From: Bacteroidales bacterium
GTDB taxonomy: Bacteria > Bacteroidota > Bacteroidia > Bacteroidales > UBA4181
Length of the DNA stretch: 59,830 nucleotides
Assembly (NCBI GenBank): GCA_017523725.1
Contig: JAFWVY010000043.1
Span: 1-59,830 of the forward strand
Direction of reading: 5' to 3'
The notes below the pieces were generated by a model. That model saw nothing but the letters and a program-made list of their open reading frames with translations, was not told where the DNA came from and searched no databases. Positions 7,953-16,270 of this stretch are shown one piece after another. A program made the translations under genes and the position numbers. How positions within the stretch are numbered: position 1 is the first letter of the stretch; the number at the start of each line of letters is the position of its first letter.

Positions 7953-9386
7953 TTATTCGAATTTGAGTACTACGGGATTCAACTTCAAATATAATATATT
8001 TGCCAGAGACTCAGTAATAATGTTTCCTTGTTGATCCATGTTATTCGGTGTATCCAATGTGCCGTCTTGATTCTGGATGGCAAAATTGTAGGTGTTCATA
8101 TAGGAGATATACCCACGCCAAGGCTGTGAAAGGTTAAAGGATCTCCACCATGCCGGTCTGACCAGAGGATACATGATGACGCGGAAATCCGGTCTGCTCA
8201 GCCAATTCTTGTCGAAAGTGTCTCCGAACAAGTCTATAGGCCCCATTGTTTCTATGCATGCCCATGTCGTGTTTTTTTTCTTGTATACCGCATGGGCCAC
8301 CGCATGGTTATCATAACACAAGAAACACGACACCATCTCATCTGTCGGAAGCAGGCTTTGAATAGCAGCATCAATTAGTTCTCTGTCGTCCGGATGGTTG
8401 ACGGCATTCACGAAAGTCAAGCTGTCGAACACATATATGGGCGACTCTTTCAGTGACACATGTTCCAAAGACCGCAATTCTCCGTATGACAGCGGGTCCC
8501 CTTGCCGGTTGCGCAGTTTCAAATAATCTCCACCGAAAATGGAATCTGCATAAATGACCTTTGCTGTCATATCCTGCATGATGTGCTGTGTTTCTTCGAC
8601 AGAGAGATTTTCCTTCAAACTGGAGTCAAATCTGACATATTCAGCCAGCTCCGCTATACAATCGTTGATGGACTTGCGTGCTCCATTCACAAATACAACC
8701 ATCCGCAAACTGCCATAAACAGAGCGCTTGAAAAACTCCACGGCATAGCATTCGGTCATGCCGGAGCGGAGAGTCTTGACAATGTCGGGACTGAACATGT
8801 TCTCGACCTTGTCCAGATGAGGAATCTTCGTAATGTAAATACGGTCGCAGTTCGACTTCTCCACCAAGGCGCCGCCTTCTATGCTGCGCTCATACTGAGA
8901 TCGTAACGAGGCGACTTTCTCTTTCAGTGATGCAATCTCTGCATCGCTCCTGGCCGGTGCCGGATTATCGGTAATGACACCTCTGACATTGTTGATATAC
9001 CATCCGGCCCAAGGGGTTGAGCAGTTAATAAGCATCCAACTTGTTGCCGTCGGGGTGTATGTCCAATGGTCAGGATATGATTCCACCCGTGGCTTCTGCA
9101 GATGGTCTGCATCCATAATCACCGCCGAATAATCCTTTGACAGGGAAACAACGGGGCCGGCCTCGAATATTGGCCCACCAGGCAATTCCGGCAGGGGCTC
9201 TCCAAACGTAAGCACAAACGTCGGGAGTTCGGAGTGGAACCTCATATGGTCATCCGGTACAGAGAAGGACACAGAAAGTTTCTCCTTCAACTGGGAACGA
9301 TAATCATCCGCCGGGCCAGCATTGGCGGTCATCGGCATCACAATGGTTCCCAGTATGATGATGCACATTGTTTTCATTGTTTTCAT
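7953..9386 (-). CDS. Exported protein of unknown function, paralogue of the downstream gene
   Basis: Unrecognised secreted protein of 477 aa with a signal peptide (about 1-22). Start may be 9386 or the second in-frame ATG at 9377, since the 5' end repeats ATGAAAACA. It carries the same DSLTFVNA and CFLCYDN blocks as the next gene, about 40 residues apart in both. A possible coiled segment (residues 145-170, SLKEKVASLRSQYE) is seen only here. Fifth gene of the sigma-factor operon, 56 bases after the permease-like gene. Confidence 0.7.
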   Translation of the reverse strand: MKTMKTMCIIILGTIVMPMTANAGPADDYRSQLKEKLSVSFSVPDDHMRFHSELPTFVLTFGEPLPELPGGPIFEAGPVVSLSKDYSAVIMDADHLQKPRVESYPDHWTYTPTATSWMLINCSTPWAGWYINNVRGVITDNPAPARSDAEIASLKEKVASLRSQYERSIEGGALVEKSNCDRIYITKIPHLDKVENMFSPDIVKTLRSGMTECYAVEFFKRSVYGSLRMVVFVNGARKSINDCIAELAEYVRFDSSLKENLSVEETQHIMQDMTAKVIYADSIFGGDYLKLRNRQGDPLSYGELRSLEHVSLKESPIYVFDSLTFVNAVNHPDDRELIDAAIQSLLPTDEMVSCFLCYDNHAVAHAVYKKKNTTWACIETMGPIDLFGDTFDKNWLSRPDFRVIMYPLVRPAWWRSFNLSQPWRGYISYMNTYNFAIQNQDGTLDTPNNMDQQGNIITESLANILYLKLNPVVLKFE

Positions 9387-9442
9387 TGTTTCGGTGTACA
9401 GATAAAGAAAAGTGTATGGCAGGATTTTTCACAGAATGATGT

Positions 9443-11101
9443 TTATCGCGTCCGGTACAGTCTGTCGTATAAGATCGTTCCAAGGCAAACGGACAGAATT
9501 AGTCCAAACAGACAGGATATCCACAGCCACCTGAATGTCCAGTCAGTATACGCCCCATGTTTGATATACGGAAAGACCGTGGGCACATCCGGAACGGCAT
9601 GTCGGAGATGCGTAGCCACCGCATCACAGACGGCATCTTCCGAAGACGTCAGTTTCGCCATTATCTGAAGGCTGGAATTGTAGCGCTCTTTTCTGAATAC
9701 CATGGGCAGTTGTCTTTCCAGCGGGCCGGTTTTGAAATCGCGCACCACGCCGCATACTCGGTAAATGACATCAGACATGGACGCAGGCCGCATCCAGACG
9801 ATATGCAGGTTCTCGTCCCAGGTCGTCAGACCGAGCATCTGCCAGGCCGTCTCGTTAATAACCATTTCCTCCTCTTTCGAGTTATTTGCCCAGGTTCTTC
9901 CATGTAGAAAGGGAATACCCAGAAAATCGAAATATCCGGCGGGTACGGTATTGGCACACATATCGACTGCGGAAGTCCCACCGCAACGGAAATTCAATGC
10001 CGTGTTCAACCGTTCCGGGAAGGTCCCATAGGTCCACTGGAGAATGTGTTCATCGTCCGATAACGCCTGTTCCAATTTGTCAGACGATTGCATGGCTGTA
10101 CGAAGCATGTCCAATTGCGACAGGTTATGATAGTCCTCAGGAGAGACGTTGAACTGGAACGCCACCGTATTCGAAGGCACGGAGTGTCCTATGGAATGTA
10201 TTTGCGCGTAAAGCAGCCAGCACAGAAAAACGGCGAAAACACCGCTTCCAAACAATGACACAGCGAAGAAGAACCGGGAGGAAGCACGGCGCTGCATCAT
10301 GTTTCCGGACGAAGCGTGTATAACATGATACCAACCTGCACTTGCGATGATGAAAAAAACAAGTAGTATCCGGAGCAACCGGACAGCCGTCCTGCTCCCA
10401 TGCCTGATACTGGCGGGCATTTTTCGGATGTCGCGGCGGAAATACAATTCCCTGGCCGGCAGGTATTGCTGAAATGCAGCTTCGCCTCCCGCCTGGCGCA
10501 CGTTGTCACGGATGAGCCCCAACGCCAAGGCCTGTGCGATCTTCTGCCCGCGTGGAACCATAATGACATCACATCTCAGACTGCTTGTTTTCAACAAGCC
10601 GCGATGAATCTCACCGGTGATGGTGTATGTCTGTCCGTCCGGACCAGTCAGTTCCCGGCCCACTGGATTACTCCTTCCGAATGCCTTTCGGGCCAGTTTC
10701 TTCGATACGAGCGCACTGCCAGGCTGGTCCAGTGCCTGCAGGTTCTTATGTTTAACCGGGTAATGTGTTATCCGCAGGAACAGGGTGTCGGCAAACACCA
10801 CAGGAACGTTGCAGCGCTCACTTCCTATGACGACCCATTCGGCAGGATATGGTTTGAAACGCGTCAACTTATCGAATCCGGAAACGACTTCGGTTTGGGA
10901 AAAATGAAGTGCAGATGTCGGCAATTCCAATCTGTTTACGCCGTATGCCAAACGTCCTTGATCCGGCATGAAACCATCCACCATGGTCTCTCTCCCGAGC
11001 AACAAGGCGACAAACAATGTCAGGGCAATAGAGAGACAGTATGCGGCTATGTGTTTCCTTTTAGGAATGCCGATACCGGGGAACAGACTGAACCTTTTCA
11101 T
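9443..11101 (-). CDS. FtsX/MacB-like membrane protein with reduced transmembrane set
   Basis: Membrane protein of 552 aa that resembles MacB-type ABC permeases with two periplasmic core domains. The first domain carries the typical LVSKKLARKAFG...NPVG...ITGE pattern (residues about 130-175); the second has the VPAGYFDFLGIPFLHGRTW and VINETAWQ..G motifs. Full-length relatives in Bacteroidota have about 780-800 residues and eight membrane segments. Here I see only four, near residues 18-37, 239-259, 275-300 and 520-547, one at each end of each periplasmic domain. The internal FtsX helices that follow each domain appear to be missing. No ABC ATPase gene is nearby. Transport is therefore doubtful; an envelope signalling or scaffold role is possible. 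Confidence 0.7.
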   Translation of the reverse strand: MKRFSLFPGIGIPKRKHIAAYCLSIALTLFVALLLGRETMVDGFMPDQGRLAYGVNRLELPTSALHFSQTEVVSGFDKLTRFKPYPAEWVVIGSERCNVPVVFADTLFLRITHYPVKHKNLQALDQPGSALVSKKLARKAFGRSNPVGRELTGPDGQTYTITGEIHRGLLKTSSLRCDVIMVPRGQKIAQALALGLIRDNVRQAGGEAAFQQYLPARELYFRRDIRKMPASIRHGSRTAVRLLRILLVFFIIASAGWYHVIHASSGNMMQRRASSRFFFAVSLFGSGVFAVFLCWLLYAQIHSIGHSVPSNTVAFQFNVSPEDYHNLSQLDMLRTAMQSSDKLEQALSDDEHILQWTYGTFPERLNTALNFRCGGTSAVDMCANTVPAGYFDFLGIPFLHGRTWANNSKEEEMVINETAWQMLGLTTWDENLHIVWMRPASMSDVIYRVCGVVRDFKTGPLERQLPMVFRKERYNSSLQIMAKLTSSEDAVCDAVATHLRHAVPDVPTVFPYIKHGAYTDWTFRWLWISCLFGLILSVCLGTILYDRLYRTR

Positions 11102-11123
11102 GATTATGTTGTATGCCGGCAGA

Positions 11124-12002
11124 TCAGTCGTCCAATTCGAACTGGCCGTTTTTTACGGAATAAGAGCGTCCGTTGATTGTGATTTTAGTGACAGGTTGGC
11201 CGTGCCTGATGAGTCTTCCGTTTGCATCGAATTCCGTCGAAGGCATGTTCTTTATTTCTTCCATCAGTTCAGAAAGTTCCATGCCTGTCTCAATTTTCAT
11301 GATGACATACCCTTCTCCATTCCCAGCCTTCCGCTGCCACTCGTTTAATTCAATGCGATGATGCCCTTCATCATATTCATATATTCTGCCATCCCCCATT
11401 TTTGTATCCCCCAATTTTGTGGTAATCGTCATGACGATAGACCCTTTCATGGGTGTGCTTGTTTCGATGCTCTTGACGACGTCTTTCGGGATGGTTAGGA
11501 CATACTCTTCTGGAACCACTTGGCCATCAATTATGTAGGTAGTTCTTTCAGCATTATCATCTCCCCATCTTGTCACTATGGTTGTTGGATTATCTTTATC
11601 ATGAGTTAACTTAATTTCTTCAGGACCGGATCCGGGTGTCTTATTGGTATAAGAGATGGTGCTGCCAATAACAGGTTCTGCTATTTCCATCATCTGTCCT
11701 GTAGGTTGTCCCAAAGGCTTTGTGGTTAATAAGGGTGGTTCAGACAATTCCATCCGTCCAATAGGTTGTTTGTTTGGTTCGGCGACAGAAAATGAAGATG
11801 AAGTGGAGATGGAATGGACTGTAACAGTATTACGGCCGGAACCAGTGGAGGTAATCTTGTAATCTCTGATGTATTTGCCTTTAAGCTGGGACCCGTCGAA
11901 ATGCTCGACGTTCTTATTATCAATGATATATATGGTCTGCTGGGCATATAAGGCCCCTGCGCCGATAATCATGCAGATGGAGAGAAGAAAAGTCTTTTTC
12001 AT
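11124..12002 (-). CDS. Exported protein with TonB-plug-like segments
   Basis: Unrecognised exported protein of 292 aa with a signal peptide (residues 1-20, ending ALYAQ). Three short stretches recall plug or carboxypeptidase-like pieces of TonB-dependent receptors: IYIIDNKNVE near residue 24, TYIIDGQVVPEEY...VKSIE near 160, and GQPVTKITINGRSY near the C-terminus. No beta-barrel follows, so it is not a receptor itself. It sits directly after the anti-sigma candidate (10-base gap) and before the FtsX-like gene (22 bases), so it may link an outer-membrane signal to the sigma pair. That role is inference. Confidence 0.6.
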   Translation of the reverse strand: MKKTFLLSICMIIGAGALYAQQTIYIIDNKNVEHFDGSQLKGKYIRDYKITSTGSGRNTVTVHSISTSSSFSVAEPNKQPIGRMELSEPPLLTTKPLGQPTGQMMEIAEPVIGSTISYTNKTPGSGPEEIKLTHDKDNPTTIVTRWGDDNAERTTYIIDGQVVPEEYVLTIPKDVVKSIETSTPMKGSIVMTITTKLGDTKMGDGRIYEYDEGHHRIELNEWQRKAGNGEGYVIMKIETGMELSELMEEIKNMPSTEFDANGRLIRHGQPVTKITINGRSYSVKNGQFELDD

Positions 12003-12012
12003 GGGAATTGGT

Positions 12013-12534
12013 TTAATGTTTCAACGATATGAGTTTAAAGGATCTGGCGCTGTCCAACGGTGCGAGGATGTACGAGGCGGTGCGTCCGTCGGAGAAGTAG
12101 GCGGTCATTACGAATCCGTCTCCGGCCGGTCTGAATTCAAGTCTTCCGTTTTCCGGCGGAATGATCTTGGATATAAGGGATAGTTGCTGAATCAGTTTTG
12201 AGTTATCAATGGGCGGCGTAGCCGGAATGACGGATTTTTCCGGCTTGCCGGTAATCAGAATCAAAGCCAGGATGGCTGCGGCCACTCCGGACAGAGCGAG
12301 CCCCCAAGTGTAAAAAGACCGTGCCGTTGCAGGTTGCATCATCCGGTCGAACTCGTACCCGGCATCTGGGAGCTCCGGAAGCTGGATGGGACTGACCGCC
12401 TGCATCATGCGGTACACCGTCATTTCTTCTTCATCGGCCGGTGGCACGGCGGTGAAGGAATCGGCGAGTTCCCGCTCCTGTTCGCAGGTTGTCTCTGCGT
12501 TCAAATACATTCTAATCAAGTCTTTCCGGTTCAT
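12013..12534 (-). CDS. Putative anti-sigma factor, single-pass membrane protein
   Basis: Protein of 173 aa: an N-terminal cytoplasmic helical region of about 75 residues (MNRKDLIRMYLN...), one transmembrane helix (about 77-97), and a C-terminal periplasmic domain of about 75 residues. It starts 4 bases after the ECF sigma gene stops, the usual place for the cognate anti-sigma factor. No zinc-binding HxxxCxxC motif and no FecR domain are visible, so assignment rests on topology and position. Confidence 0.65.
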   Translation of the reverse strand: MNRKDLIRMYLNAETTCEQERELADSFTAVPPADEEEMTVYRMMQAVSPIQLPELPDAGYEFDRMMQPATARSFYTWGLALSGVAAAILALILITGKPEKSVIPATPPIDNSKLIQQLSLISKIIPPENGRLEFRPAGDGFVMTAYFSDGRTASYILAPLDSARSFKLISLKH

Positions 12535-12538
12535 TGTA

Positions 12539-13030
12539 TTATCTTGGTTTCAAGTATCTTATTAATTCTTTCCGAGCAGCCGAAATTGAACTCTTCACAC
12601 TGCCCTTCGGCCGTCCTGTTATGGCGGCAATCTCATCCAGGGACAGTCCGCTGGCGCGTAACTGCAACAACCGTCGTGTGCCGGCAGACAGGCGCTCCAA
12701 CGCTTTGTCGGCCATTTGTCCGATCTCAGACTGCTCAATCCGGGCTGAGGCATCCTGGCCGTCCGAAAGCCATTCCGGAAATGTGCCGCTTCTGACAAGG
12801 CCTCTTTTACGCCACAGTGAGATGCAGCTGTTCTTGGTGGTCGTAACAGCCCAGGCCTCGACATTGTGAATTTCTACGCCGTCGCGTTTCGCCACATAAA
12901 GTCTCAGCAGCACATCCTGCACCACGTCTTCCGGATCACCGTCCAACCTGGATGCCCGGAAGAATTTCTGTGCCATCGCCAGGACTTTGGGCCTTATTTT
13001 CGCTAGTTCTATTTCGAGCGATTTATCCAT
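12539..13030 (-). CDS. ECF-type RNA polymerase sigma factor
   Basis: Sigma-70 family ECF factor of 163 aa, the usual length. Region 2 is visible in residues 10-80 (AQKFFRAS...DPEDVVQDVLLRLY) with the region 2.4 segment AWAVTTTKNSCISLWRKR. Region 4 covers about 105-158, with the helix-turn-helix GLSLDEIAAITGRPKGSVKS. It heads a six-gene operon with a membrane anti-sigma candidate and four envelope proteins, so it probably controls its own operon in response to an envelope cue. The upstream region holds a repeated ACGCAAAAA (13046-13062) but no clear TAnnTTTG on this strand. Confidence 0.88.
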   Translation of the reverse strand: MDKSLEIELAKIRPKVLAMAQKFFRASRLDGDPEDVVQDVLLRLYVAKRDGVEIHNVEAWAVTTTKNSCISLWRKRGLVRSGTFPEWLSDGQDASARIEQSEIGQMADKALERLSAGTRRLLQLRASGLSLDEIAAITGRPKGSVKSSISAARKELIRYLKPR

Positions 13031-13091
13031 ACTTCACAGACCTAGACGCAAAAAACGCAAAAAGTCAAGATGAAAAATGATTTTTCTCACA

Positions 13092-13099
13092 TATTTTTG
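13092..13099 (+). promoter_or_regulatory. -7 promoter element of the DUF4298 gene
   Basis: TATTTTTG fits TAnnTTTG. Transcription would start near 13106, downstream of an in-frame ATG at 13070, which supports translation from 13124. Confidence 0.5.
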
Positions 13100-13123
13100 C
13101 TTTACCAAGGCAAAGAACCCGAC

Positions 13124-13456
13124 ATGGCACGAATCAACCGACAAAACAGACGTACGGAACGGGATTCAAGACTCGAAAGAATCTCCCGGATGGAGGACCG
13201 CTACAATGAGGTGATGCGCAAGCTTGCTGCCCTGGAGGAGGCCGTCGCGGACTACGGCCATCTCCAGCGTGAGATTGAGGTGCTGGAAGAATACATGTCC
13301 TCCGGGCTGTGGCAGAAAGATTACGAGGCGGACGAAGCCGGAGAGATTCCGGCGGATCTTCCGCGCGGTGTCCTGTCCGAGGACGGCCTGTACAACCTGC
13401 TGGAGGATGCCGGCAGGATTATCGGCCAGGCCCGGGAGGTCTGGGGAGGAAGATAA
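13124..13456 (+). CDS. DUF4298 domain protein
   Basis: Small soluble protein of 110 aa of the DUF4298 family, function unknown. The N-terminal half is a probable coiled coil (RISRMEDRYNEVMRKLAALE), followed by the family block YMSSGLWQKDYEADEAGEIP and GVLSEDGLYNLLED. The ATG at 13124 is chosen over 13070 because a promoter -7 lies between the two and because the family begins near this point. It is divergent from the sigma operon and stands alone, with no sign of an operon. Confidence 0.75.
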   Translation: MARINRQNRRTERDSRLERISRMEDRYNEVMRKLAALEEAVADYGHLQREIEVLEEYMSSGLWQKDYEADEAGEIPADLPRGVLSEDGLYNLLEDAGRIIGQAREVWGGR

Positions 13457-13518
13457 ATTATAGTTCGGCAGAACAGCCATTTTTCGGTAGGAGTGATATA
13501 ATGCGTTTGTCGGTTCCG

Positions 13519-14577
13519 TCATTTTTCCGTCAGTTGATTCTCGAGTCTTTGTTTTGCTATGGCTATCTGTTTTTTCAGTTGTTCTATTAACAGATGTTTG
13601 GGTGGCAGTTCTGTATAGTATTGCGCCACTTGAATGCCAGATTTGTCAAGTTGCAGGAATTCGACCTGTTCTTCACTCCCTTCAGAACAGAGTAAAAGTC
13701 CAATAGGTGCTTCTTCGTTCGACTGACGTTCGAATTTGTCGAGCCAACGCAGGTAGAGCTCCATTTGCCCTTTGTAGGCAGCCTTGAATTTTCCTTTTTT
13801 CAATTCTATGGCAACTAACCGATGCAATTTGCGATGGAAGAAAAGAAGATCGAGATAGAAATCCTCGCCATCGATAACCATCCGCTTCTGTCGTTCAACG
13901 AAGGTGAAACCATTGCCCAGTTCCATAATGAATTGCTGTAAACCTGTGAGTAGCATGTCTTCTAAATCGCGTTCGCTGTAGTAACCTTTCAATCCGGTAA
14001 AATCCAAAAAGTATGGATTCTTGAATACCAAGTCGGGAGAAATCACATCATTGCTCCTTAGTGTGGCAAGTTCTTTCTTTATCTGTTCATGCTTTTTGCC
14101 TGCAATGACAGTTCGTTCATAGAGCATACCATCCATTTGCTTTTCTAATTCCCGTTTGCTCCAATGTGAGTTGGCTGCCATTGTTAGGTAGAATTCACGC
14201 TGAAGCCCCTCTTTCAGTGGTAGAACCATCACAAAATGAGACCATGACAATTGTCGCGCCAGTGGTGCGACAATATGATAATCTGAGAAAATGTGGGCAA
14301 ATTGCATCATTCTCCTGATGTTTTTTTCATCGAATCCTTTCATTCCATACTTTTCTTGCAGTTGTTTCGCCAGTGACGGGACAATTTGCTTCCCATATCC
14401 GGCACGCCGATTACCGAGCACATCGATGTTGATTCGTTGACCAATATGCCAATACATCAATGTAAGTTCGGCATTGGCTCTATTGGCCATCTGACTTCTT
14501 GTCGAGTCGATGATCTGACAAATGTCAGAAAGGAGTTGGACGTCTTGCGATACGATATCCACATCTGAATGGTGCAT
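13519..14577 (-). CDS. YhcG-type PD-(D/E)XK nuclease domain protein (DUF1016)
   Basis: Protein of 352 aa. The N-terminal DUF1016 region (residues about 15-170) has the family pattern YWHIGQRI...RAGYGKQIV...L...FDEKNIRRMMQFA. The C-terminal PD-(D/E)XK nuclease domain (about 180-340) shows the catalytic-type series LDLLFFHRK..HRLVAIELKKGKF, with Asp, Glu and Lys in place. Relatives occur beside restriction-modification and other defence genes and in isolated copies. GC is clearly lower than in neighbouring genes, and it has no partner gene here, which suggests recent horizontal gain. DNA substrate and biological role are unknown. Confidence 0.85.
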   Translation of the reverse strand: MHHSDVDIVSQDVQLLSDICQIIDSTRSQMANRANAELTLMYWHIGQRINIDVLGNRRAGYGKQIVPSLAKQLQEKYGMKGFDEKNIRRMMQFAHIFSDYHIVAPLARQLSWSHFVMVLPLKEGLQREFYLTMAANSHWSKRELEKQMDGMLYERTVIAGKKHEQIKKELATLRSNDVISPDLVFKNPYFLDFTGLKGYYSERDLEDMLLTGLQQFIMELGNGFTFVERQKRMVIDGEDFYLDLLFFHRKLHRLVAIELKKGKFKAAYKGQMELYLRWLDKFERQSNEEAPIGLLLCSEGSEEQVEFLQLDKSGIQVAQYYTELPPKHLLIEQLKKQIAIAKQRLENQLTEK

Positions 14578-14653
14578 GTTTCTTCTGTTTATTGGTTATC
14601 AAGTAAATAAGAATTCGTACAATCCGTATAGAACATATTAAGCGTTTTTTTTG

Positions 14654-14661
14654 CAAAAATA
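14654..14661 (-). promoter_or_regulatory. Possible -7 element of the YhcG-type gene
   Basis: Minus-strand TATTTTTG fits TAnnTTTG. It would give a leader of about 70 bases. No good -33 box at the right spacing, and the region is AT-rich, so a chance match is possible. Confidence 0.3.
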
Positions 14662-14711
14662 GCAAATAATCCGAAATATATAATTAATGCAAAATTGTAA
14701 TAACGATAAAT

Positions 14712-14741
14712 TTTGAGCTATAATCGAAAATCCTATCTTTG
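14712..14741 (+). promoter_or_regulatory. Promoter of the oxidoreductase-hydrolase operon
   Basis: TTTG (14712-14715), an 18-base spacer and TATCTTTG (14734-14741) fit the Bacteroidota promoter pattern. The ATG at 14762 follows after about 14 transcribed bases. Confidence 0.65.
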
Positions 14742-14761
14742 CTTATTCATAATTCGATGAT

Positions 14762-15382
14762 ATGAAAGTTCTGATGATTAACGGAAGCCCCCGTCAGAAG
14801 GGCAATACGGCGACGGCACTCGCCGAGGTGGCGCGGCAGCTGGATGCGGAAGGTATTGACAGTGAAATTCTTTGGATAGGGAACAAACCGGTGCGCGGCT
14901 GTGCAGCCTGCGGACAATGCAGTGCGAAAGGTCTCGGGCACTGCGTGTTCGACGACGATGTCTGCAACCGGATTTCGGAGAAGTATGCCGAAGCAGATGC
15001 CCTCATCGTCGGTTCCCCCGTCTATTATGGTCAGCCGAACGGCGCCTTGCTGTCGGTCATCCAGCGGTCGTTCTATTCCAACGGTGCGTCCATCGCCGGG
15101 AAACCGGCTGCGGCGGTCGCCGTGTGCCGCAGGGGAGGGGCTACGGCCTCCTTTGAGTCGCTCAACATGCCTTTCCTGATGATGAATATGCCGGTGGTGT
15201 CGTCCCAGTACTGGAATATCACCTATGGACGCGAACCCGGCCAGGCCGCTCTTGATGAGGAAGGCATGCAGACGATGCGCACGCTGGCCCGCAACATGGC
15301 CTGGATGCTGAAGAGCACGGGCGGCAGAACGGCGCCGGGTCGCGGCGATGAGCCTTGGACGCCGATGCATTTCATCCGGTAA
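14762..15382 (+). CDS. NAD(P)H-dependent flavin oxidoreductase, flavodoxin fold
   Basis: Predicted FMN-binding oxidoreductase of 206 aa in the flavodoxin-like NADPH-dependent reductase family. The phosphate-binding loop is MINGSPRQKGNTAT at residues 5-18, and SPVYYGQPNG near residue 85 forms the second flavin contact. A Cys pair in GCAACGQC (residues about 47-54) resembles iron-sulphur flavoproteins, which may bind a cluster there. Substrate unknown. The gene is followed after 5 bases by an alpha/beta hydrolase. A decayed copy of its 5' end lies at 2288-2336. Confidence 0.85.
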   Translation: MKVLMINGSPRQKGNTATALAEVARQLDAEGIDSEILWIGNKPVRGCAACGQCSAKGLGHCVFDDDVCNRISEKYAEADALIVGSPVYYGQPNGALLSVIQRSFYSNGASIAGKPAAAVAVCRRGGATASFESLNMPFLMMNMPVVSSQYWNITYGREPGQAALDEEGMQTMRTLARNMAWMLKSTGGRTAPGRGDEPWTPMHFIR

Positions 15383-15387
15383 GAACT

Positions 15388-16242
15388 ATGCGGAAACGGC
15401 GTTTTGTCTTTTTGGCGTTGCTGTCGCTGCTGGTCGCAGTATCTGCCGTGACGGCCTTGTCGGCCAGGTCGCCTGTCAGTGGCCCTCAGGGCAGGCTGTC
15501 CATGAAACTGACGCTGCCCGACGGCATCGACCCGGCGCGAGATTCCTGTCCGATGGTTATTCTCATGCACGGCATTTTCTCCAGCAAAGACTACGCGCCG
15601 ATGCCTTACCTGGCACACTATCTGGCAAAGAGGGGCGTCGCTTCCATCCGTTTCGACTTCGATGGTCACGGCTGGAGTGCGGGCAAACGGGTTGACATGA
15701 CAGTGGCGAAAGAGATACAGGATGCCCGGGCCGTCTGGGATTATGTCAGGACGCTGCCGTATGTGTCCCGCCTGTTCCTTCTCGGACATTCGCAGGGCGG
15801 GGTCGTTGCCAGTATGTTCGCCGGCGAGTTGGCAAGGGAGGGCGGACCGGTGCCCGACGGCCTGATTCTGCTGGCACCCGGCGAGGTCATCAAAGGGGCT
15901 ACGCGGGCGGGTTCGTTCTTCGGCCAGCGGTTCGACCCGAAAGATCCGCCGGAGTTCATCAAGTGTTTCGGTCTCTTCAAATTGGGCCGCGATTATCTGC
16001 TGCAGACACAGCAACTCGACACTTACGGCACGGCGGCGTTATACCAGGGGCCGGTCTGTCTGATTCACGGGACCATGGACCGGATTGTTCCGTTCCGGTG
16101 CAGCGAAAAATACCATGAAATCTACACGCACTCCCAACTGCATAAGGTTGAGGGAGAGAACCATATGATTATCAAGCGCAAAAGCGAGGTCGCAGGCATT
16201 ACGGCCGCTTTCCTCGAAGGCGTGCGGGAGTCCGTTTATTAA
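15388..16242 (+). CDS. Membrane-anchored or exported alpha/beta hydrolase
   Basis: Alpha/beta hydrolase of 284 aa of the serine aminopeptidase/lipase-like group. The ATG at 15388 starts 5 bases after the previous stop codon; it opens with basic residues and a hydrophobic segment (about 5-25), a signal peptide or anchor. The oxyanion segment is LMHGIFSS, the nucleophile elbow is GHSQGGV, Asp is in GTMDRIVPF and His in EGENHMI, so the triad is complete. Substrate unknown. Presumably cotranscribed with the flavin oxidoreductase. Confidence 0.82.
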   Translation: MRKRRFVFLALLSLLVAVSAVTALSARSPVSGPQGRLSMKLTLPDGIDPARDSCPMVILMHGIFSSKDYAPMPYLAHYLAKRGVASIRFDFDGHGWSAGKRVDMTVAKEIQDARAVWDYVRTLPYVSRLFLLGHSQGGVVASMFAGELAREGGPVPDGLILLAPGEVIKGATRAGSFFGQRFDPKDPPEFIKCFGLFKLGRDYLLQTQQLDTYGTAALYQGPVCLIHGTMDRIVPFRCSEKYHEIYTHSQLHKVEGENHMIIKRKSEVAGITAAFLEGVRESVY

Positions 16243-16270
16243 TCTGTACGCAGGGCGATGTCCGCGGCCC

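Noticed and set aside
9443..11101. Functional ABC exporter
   Set aside because: No ATPase gene adjacent and too few membrane helices for a MacB-type permease.
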